DNA from: JADMIH01 sp035274425
GTDB taxonomy: Bacteria; Chloroflexota; Chloroflexia; QHBQ01; JADMIH01
Assembly (NCBI GenBank): GCA_035274425.1
Contig: DATEOC010000031.1
Location: forward strand, 61,280-125,279
Direction of reading: 5' to 3'
DNA: 64,000 nucleotides
Below the pieces are notes generated by a model that ran no database searches, was not told where the DNA came from, and worked only from the letters and a program-made list of their open reading frames with translations. Shown here piece by piece: positions 59,638-64,000 of the stretch; position 1 is the stretch's first letter, and each line of letters starts with the position of its first letter. A program made the translations under genes and the position numbers.

Positions 59638-59665
59638 GTAGGGGCATGGCGCGCCATGCCCCTAC
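59638..59665. repeat. Perfect 28-bp palindrome, family C
   Basis: GTAGGGGCATGGCG joined to its exact complement. The stop codon of the SRPBCC gene (59662-59664) lies inside it. Related to 47606-47633. Confidence 0.9.
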
Positions 59666-60132
59666 GAGTCCTCCTGTGCCAGCAGTTCGCTCAGCCGCCG
59701 GAGCGAATCGTCGGTCATTTCCTGTATCTCTCTGTGGAACAGGGAGGAGGCCACTCCCGTGAAGAGCTTCCCAAACGGCCCGGCAGCTACTTTGTACTCT
59801 ACGCTGAATGTGACACGCGTAGAGGGCGTGCCATCACCCTCTTCTACAGGCTCGAACTCCCAGGTGTTGCGGCTGAGCACGGTCCCCTCGCTGATACTGA
59901 CCAACCTCCGAGGCGGAGTAAAGGTGACTATCTTGTTCTTGACGCGCATAGGCATGCCGTGGAAGCGCCCGGATAGCTCCACAATCGCGCCCTGCCCGCG
60001 CTCCAGCCCGCTCACCACCTTTGCGGAGGAGAACTGCGGCTGCAAGCGCGGTATGTTGCGGTAGTCCGCTATAAAGTCGAACACCCTCTCGGCTGAGGTC
60101 GGGACCAGTGCTGAAGCAGTTGCTGTAGGCAT
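59662..60132 (-). CDS. SRPBCC/polyketide-cyclase-fold protein
   Basis: 156 aa from ATG 60132. PTSAERVFDFIADYRNIPRLQPQFSSAKVVSGLERGQGAIVELSG, RLVSISEGTVLSRNTWEFEPVEEGDG and FSVEYKVAAGPFGKLF match the START-like SRPBCC fold, which binds hydrophobic ligands. Function unknown. Separated from prfB by a repeat element. Confidence 0.8.
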   Translation of the reverse strand: MPTATASALVPTSAERVFDFIADYRNIPRLQPQFSSAKVVSGLERGQGAIVELSGRFHGMPMRVKNKIVTFTPPRRLVSISEGTVLSRNTWEFEPVEEGDGTPSTRVTFSVEYKVAAGPFGKLFTGVASSLFHREIQEMTDDSLRRLSELLAQEDS

Positions 60133-60157
60133 CTTTCTAATCTCAAGACGTTGAAGA

Positions 60158-60317
60158 TTAATCACAAAGAACACAAAGACACGAAGAGCACGAAGATTTT
60201 TATGGGTTTATCTGTTTCCGGCAAGATTTTCTACAAGGTTTCTGTACACTTCCAACCTCTGTGTTAAACCATTAATAATCTTCGTGGCCTTTGTGTCTTT
60301 GTGTTCTTTGTGATTAA
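60158..60317. repeat. CACAAAGA inverted-repeat element, copy 3
   Basis: Left arm from 60158 and right arm ending at 60317, with the same termini as 5533-5690 (TTAATCACAAAGAAC / GTTCTTTGTGATTAA). It fills the gap between prfB and the SRPBCC gene. Confidence 0.88.
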
Positions 60318-60341
60318 ACCACACGTATCACAGGTCACGTT

Positions 60342-61458
60342 TTATGAGGTTAGCTTCCATCGCAGGTACGCTTCGATGAAGCCGTCTATGGCTCCATCGA
60401 GGACGGCGGCGGGGTTGGTGTCTTCGTGGCCGGTACGGTGGTCCTTTACCAGGTTGTAGGGGTGGAGGACGTAGGAGCGTATCTGGCTCCCCCAGCCTAC
60501 AGAGATATGCTCACCTTTGAGACGGGCCTGCTCCTCGGCGCGGCGGGCCTCTTCTATCTCCCAGAGGCGAGCGCGGAGGATGCTCATGGCGGTGGCGCGG
60601 TTCTGGAGCTGGCTCCGTTCATTCTGGCACGTCACGACGATGCCGGTGGGGAGGTGCTTCAGGCGCACCGCGGTGGAGGTCTTGTTGACGTTCTGGCCGC
60701 CCGCCCCCGTGGAGCGGTAGAAGTCCTCCTCGATGTCGTCGGGGTTGATCTCCACCTCCCCCTCGTCCTCCAATTCGGGGAGCACCTCCACCAGAGCGAA
60801 GGAGGTATGGCGGCGGTGGGCTGCATCGAAGGGTGATAGGCGTACGAGGCGATGGGTGCCCGCCTCGGCGCGAGCGTAGCCGTGGGCGTTTAGACCTTTT
60901 ATGAGGATAGTGGCGCTCTTGATGCCCGCCTCGTCACCCTCCATCTGGTCCAATATCTCGGTGCCGTAATCTCGGGCCTCGGCCCAGCGTATGTACATCC
61001 GTAAGAGCATCTGTGCCCAGTCCTGCGCCTCTACCCCACCTTCGCGAGCGTGGACCGACACGATGGCATTGCCCGCGTCATGCGGCCCGCTGAGCATGAG
61101 GGTTAGCTCCAGGCTGTCAAGCTCTCGCGTGAGGCGCGTGGCATCATGGGCTACTTCGCCAATCAAGGCCTCGTCATCTTCCCCCAGCGCAAGCTCGAGA
61201 AGCTCATCCAGGTCGGCGGCGCGCTTGGTGAGGTCGCGCCACTGGTCAACCTGCCCCTGGAGGGTAGTGAGCCGCCGCATGGAGACCTGGGCGGCGCGTT
61301 GGTCGTCCCAGAAGCCGGGCGTTTGCGACTCCTCGCTCAGACGCGCTATCTCCGCTTCTTTAGTGGGCAAGTCAAAGACGCACCTTGATGTCGTGGATGC
61401 GGCTGGTGAGCGCCTTTATCTCCTCAGCGAGGTTTTCGGTTGATACTGGAGTGGACAT
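60342..61458 (-). CDS. prfB: Peptide chain release factor 2, with programmed +1 frameshift
   Basis: RF2 terminates at UGA and UAA. The main frame (60342-61370) holds SPF in RLSPFDAAHRRHTSFA (anticodon-like motif, about residue 207) and the GGQ loop STGAGGQNVNKTSTAVRL (about 250). The true start is ATG 61458 (STPVSTENLAEEIKALTSRI), in another frame. The frames join at the slippery CTTTGAC (plus strand 61371-61377): in-frame UGA at codon 29, +1 shift giving RLDLPTKEAE, with an internal AAGGTG just upstream (61381-61386). This is the classic autoregulatory RF2 frameshift. Total about 371 aa, normal for RF2. Confidence 0.95.
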
Positions 61459-61470
61459 CGGTTTTAGCTA

Positions 61471-61664
61471 TGTGAAACGTAATGCGTGATGCGTGATGCG
61501 TGATGCGTGATGCGTGAGGACGGAACCGCCAAGACGCCAAGAGCGCCAAGTAAACGCCAAGATTTTTATAGATTAGGTGTCTATCGTCTATCGTCCGTCA
61601 TCCGTCATCCATCATCTGTCGTCTGTCGTCTGTCGTCTGTCGTCTGTCGTCTGTCGTCTGTCGT
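61471..61664. repeat. Heptamer arrays upstream of prfB
   Basis: 61471-61526 contains TGTGAAA, CGTAATG, CGTGATG x5, CGTGAGG in phase; 61527-61564 has GCCAAGA-type units; 61581-61664 is 12 exact heptamers (CTATCGT x2, CCGTCAT x2, CCATCAT, CTGTCGT x7). No gene lies in this 223-nt gap. Confidence 0.93.
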
Positions 61665-61681
61665 CCCGATAGTATACCACT

Positions 61682-62179
61682 TTACCGGACGATTGTGGTG
61701 CCTGGACCGCCGGATTTTAACAGCGCTTCGATTTGCTCACAGTGCTCGTTCTCATGCTTGGCCATCCGCCGCGCTTGACTGAAAACTGTATGCTTACGTC
61801 CCTGGAACATAGCCGAACGCGACCAATCTTCAAATCTCAAATCTCTCAGCGTGCTCAACAATTCATTGCGTTGATTTGCAAAAGCCTGAAACGATTCGCG
61901 AAAGGCAAGCCCTGGATATTCGGTCTTTTTTATCCACTGGCGCGGGGAAAGATGGGGCAAAGTCGGATTGACCTTCGCAAGCATCTCCTGTATGCTTTCG
62001 CCCCAAACGTCAGCGCAAGAACGTAAATGTGCAAGCACGTCGTTCGCAGACCACGCTTTCTTATCAGCCTTGAGGTGCATTAGAGCGCTTTCGAGACCTA
62101 TGCTCGCAGACGCGATGCGACGCGGCGTTTCTTCGAGCAGCTTGAGAAATCGCTCGATTTCGGCAGAGGTGGCCTCCAT
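61682..62179 (-). CDS. DinB-like four-helix protein
   Basis: 165 aa. Four amphipathic helices with possible metal ligands: HLRSCADVW (about residue 50) and MAKHENEHCEQIE near 137-149, the DinB_2 pattern. Family members are putative metal-dependent thiol transferases, mostly uncharacterised. The gene starts 8 nt after the O-methyltransferase stop, so they are co-transcribed. Confidence 0.8.
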   Translation of the reverse strand: MEATSAEIERFLKLLEETPRRIASASIGLESALMHLKADKKAWSANDVLAHLRSCADVWGESIQEMLAKVNPTLPHLSPRQWIKKTEYPGLAFRESFQAFANQRNELLSTLRDLRFEDWSRSAMFQGRKHTVFSQARRMAKHENEHCEQIEALLKSGGPGTTIVR

Positions 62180-62187
62180 ATACCCCG

Positions 62188-62862
62188 TTACCGCACAATC
62201 GTGATGCCGAGGCCGTCTGTAGAACCGCGTATGATAGGCAGAATTATAGACTCCAGGCGGGGGTCGGTGGCAAGTTGACGATTGTATTGAGATATGACAG
62301 TTGCAACTACATCATCTGAGGCAGGTTCGATAACGACACCGTTGCGGATGAGGTTGTCACTCAAAATAACGCTCCCTGGGCGTGACAGCTTGATGGCCCA
62401 GTCGAGGTAACCTGGGTAGTTATCTTTGTCGGCGTCTATAAAGAAGAGGTCGAAGGGGCCTTCGCTGTTGGCCTCTATCTGTGGCAAGAGGTCAAGTCCA
62501 GCGCCCACGCGTACCTCTACTTTATCGCCTAGTCCGGCGCGCTCGATGTTGGCGCGGGCTACCGTGGCATGCTTCGGGCTGTATTCTAGGGTGAGCAGGC
62601 TGCCACCTTCCGGAAGGGCACGGGCTAGCCAGATGGTGCTGTACCCACCCAGCGTGCCTATCTCCAATATCCTCTTCGCGCCAGCCAGCTTCGCCAGTAT
62701 GTGAAGTAGACGCCCCTCGTTGGCCGACACGTTGATCGGGGGGAGGCCGTTGCGTTCGCTCTCCTCAAGTGCCGACTGCAACGCCTCGTCATTCGCGGAG
62801 AAGAGCTTTTCCAGGTAATCATCTATTCTTAGGAGCAAGTTGCTTTGTGTGTTATCGCTCAT
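62188..62862 (-). CDS. Class I SAM O-methyltransferase (COMT-like)
   Basis: 224 aa. SAM motif LEIGTLGGYSTIWLARALP (about 67-85), then YSPKHATVARANIERAG, metal motif FFIDADKDNYPGYLDWA (Asp about 143) and DNLIRNGVV. This is the divalent-metal catechol/caffeoyl-CoA-type group. Substrate unknown. Precedes the DinB-like gene and follows another methyltransferase by 14 nt. Confidence 0.9.
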   Translation of the reverse strand: MSDNTQSNLLLRIDDYLEKLFSANDEALQSALEESERNGLPPINVSANEGRLLHILAKLAGAKRILEIGTLGGYSTIWLARALPEGGSLLTLEYSPKHATVARANIERAGLGDKVEVRVGAGLDLLPQIEANSEGPFDLFFIDADKDNYPGYLDWAIKLSRPGSVILSDNLIRNGVVIEPASDDVVATVISQYNRQLATDPRLESIILPIIRGSTDGLGITIVR

Positions 62863-62876
62863 TGTATCTCCTTCAC

Positions 62877-63728
62877 TTATTTGTGCTTTTGCCGGGTTGC
62901 TTGCGGTTTCTCACCCTCAAGATAAAGCATTGGCACCGTCATCACAAGCTCGCCCTGCGCATCCGCTATATCGTCCAGCCGCCGCGCTACCTCAGCGAAT
63001 ATCTCCACTTCGTCCTCCGGCTCAACCACGCTCCGCCACCCGCCTAAGAAGCCGATTCTCGTCAGCGAGTGGTTCAGCAAGGCGTTCGCATCTGCGTATC
63101 GCATCTGGAACGCATCTTCTATCGCCCGCGTTACCCTAAACCCTGCCACTTGCAGCGCATGAGAGTGCGATTCCTTCGTGCCCCTGTGAGCCTCGTTGGC
63201 CTCCAAACGCTCCAGATAGACAGCTTTCCCCGCCAATGTCTCTCGGAAAACGTCGTAGAACTCCCGCATGTGTCCCCTGACGTTTGTCGTCAGCACAATC
63301 CTGCCGCTCGGCTTTGCCACTCGAAAGCACTCCGAAAATGCAGCCGCAGGGTTCTCAAAATTGTTGACGCCGAGGTTGGATACAATCAGGTCGAACTCAT
63401 CGGTCCCAAATGGCAATTGAGCGCCATCGGCCTCCACTATGCTCACATTTTGGAGGCCATATACCGCCAGCTTTGCCCTTGCCCGATCAAGCGCTTCCTT
63501 CCAGATGTCGACGCCGGTGACGTGGCAGGAGCTACCGTAAAGATGCGCAAGCTCGAATGTTGGAAAGCCTGTCCCGCAGCCGAGGTCCAGGATGTTGAGG
63601 TCGCGCTGGAGCCTGATATGGCTGAATAGAAGCGCCCCAAACCTCGAAGACCAGAAGGATAGCTCATCGTACACGGAGGCAATCTCCGCGTTGGTGAAAT
63701 CGCTCTTTGGCATTACGAAGTCTGTCAT
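62877..63728 (-). CDS. Class I SAM-dependent methyltransferase
   Basis: 283 aa. Motif I ILDLGCGTGFPTFELAHLYG (about 47-66), GVDIWKEALDRAR, VEADGAQLPFGTDEFDLIVSNLGVNNF and GRIVLTTN. UbiE/type-11 methyltransferase fold. No substrate clue. First gene of the three-gene minus-strand run. The gap beyond it (63729-63947) holds part of a family-B repeat and the left flank of an insertion sequence. Confidence 0.85.
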   Translation of the reverse strand: MTDFVMPKSDFTNAEIASVYDELSFWSSRFGALLFSHIRLQRDLNILDLGCGTGFPTFELAHLYGSSCHVTGVDIWKEALDRARAKLAVYGLQNVSIVEADGAQLPFGTDEFDLIVSNLGVNNFENPAAAFSECFRVAKPSGRIVLTTNVRGHMREFYDVFRETLAGKAVYLERLEANEAHRGTKESHSHALQVAGFRVTRAIEDAFQMRYADANALLNHSLTRIGFLGGWRSVVEPEDEVEIFAEVARRLDDIADAQGELVMTVPMLYLEGEKPQATRQKHK

Positions 63729-63829
63729 GGCCGCTCGCCTCTACCCTGCGGGGGCACTTAAACGCAAAAGGAACAAGATATATCTCTGTGTCATTCTAAA
63801 AAGGTATCCAAGAAGTGTAACTCTCAACC

Positions 63830-63861
63830 TGTCATTCCGAACGTAGTGAGGAATCTAAAGC
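63830..63861. repeat. REP-like element, family B, left half only
   Basis: TGTCATTCCGAACGTAG... matches the left half of the 17559 family; the right half is missing. It may have been cut when the insertion sequence to the right arrived. Confidence 0.75.
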
Positions 63862-63947
63862 CAATGGTGCTAGTTTAAGGGGTTGACAAAAACAAGGGGT
63901 TTTCCGAAGCTGTTGTAGCTCAAAACCACAGCGAAAGGAGAAACCCC

Positions 63948-64000
63948 ATGTCTACCACAGATTTTATCACAGAGTTGTTTTGCCGAGTAGATGACACAAT
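63948..64000 (+). mobile_element. Start of an insertion sequence transposase, IS982-like, cut by the window edge
   Basis: ATG 63948 with AAAGGAG upstream; the 17 readable codons (MSTTDFITELFCRVDDT) match the start of IS982-type DDE transposases found in Chloroflexota and Cyanobacteria. A promoter-like TTGACA (63883) precedes it. The left terminal repeat was not delimited. Confidence 0.5.

Noticed and set aside
61371..61458. prfB as a frameshifted pseudogene
   Set aside because: The break is the standard CTTTGAC site with the upstream ribosome-like motif and the rest of the gene is intact.

Overview
The window looks like a chromosomal segment of a member of the Chloroflexota. The support is the combination of a mraZ-rsmH-ftsL-ftsI-murF-mraY-murD cluster, a MurT/GatD lipid II amidation pair, mreBCD-mrdA-minC, S-layer-homology (SLH) surface proteins carrying sialidase-type propellers, an FHA-domain ABC exporter, and many Thr/Pro linkers. 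GC content is moderately high by eye. This placement is an inference from gene content; no rRNA or tRNA gene was seen.

Layout. 1-7.8 kb: division and wall cluster on the minus strand, headed by mraZ with a promoter and five 10-bp MraZ-type operator repeats; murD runs off the left edge. 8-9 kb: a ring-cleaving-dioxygenase/glyoxalase-type gene behind a palindromic operator. 9-12.4 kb: zinc-ribbon/FHA/ABC exporter. 12.5-17.4 kb: minus-strand run of a zinc-ribbon protein, an MntA/HepT toxin-antitoxin pair, murT, an EamA transporter and gatD. 17.7-23.1 kb: sugar ABC transporter (two permeases and a distant binding protein, no ATPase), with a 187-bp IS66-like MITE between. 23.3-29.3 kb: small gene, minC, mrdA, mreD, mreC, mreB. 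29.8-37.1 kb: orphan DNA methylase, DUF72, mazG, SanA/YdcF-like, SDR, P-loop protein. 37.1-43.3 kb: second PBP plus RodA/FtsW, MTA phosphorylase, CoA-binding protein, lipoprotein dienelactone hydrolase, DUF433. 43.4-45.5 kb: a TrpA homologue lacking both catalytic acids, metallophosphoesterase, MazEF. 45.5-53 kb: alpha/beta hydrolase and an opp-type peptide transporter. 53.3-59.6 kb: two SLH surface proteins. 59.7-63.7 kb: SRPBCC protein, prfB with programmed frameshift, DinB-like protein, two methyltransferases. Right edge: start of an IS982-like transposase.

The most unusual things seen are these. (1) The opp binding protein (51087-52874) is circularly permuted: the segment that normally starts the mature protein is at its C terminus. 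(2) Intergenic regions are filled with 7-nt-period arrays in which the unit changes but the 7-nt phase is kept. Two arrays have entered coding sequence: the middle of mazG (16 heptamers) and the 5' end of rsmH. (3) The TrpA homologue has lost both catalytic residues. (4) A 40-bp perfect inverted repeat and other repeat families sit inside the dcw operon. (5) A MITE has intact target-site duplications.

The wall genes form a coherent theme: precursor synthesis (murD, murF, mraY), lipid II amidation (murT, gatD), three class B PBPs, one SEDS polymerase and the elongation scaffold. The surface SLH proteins and two nutrient ABC systems fit a monoderm-like, heterotrophic lifestyle, which is inference.
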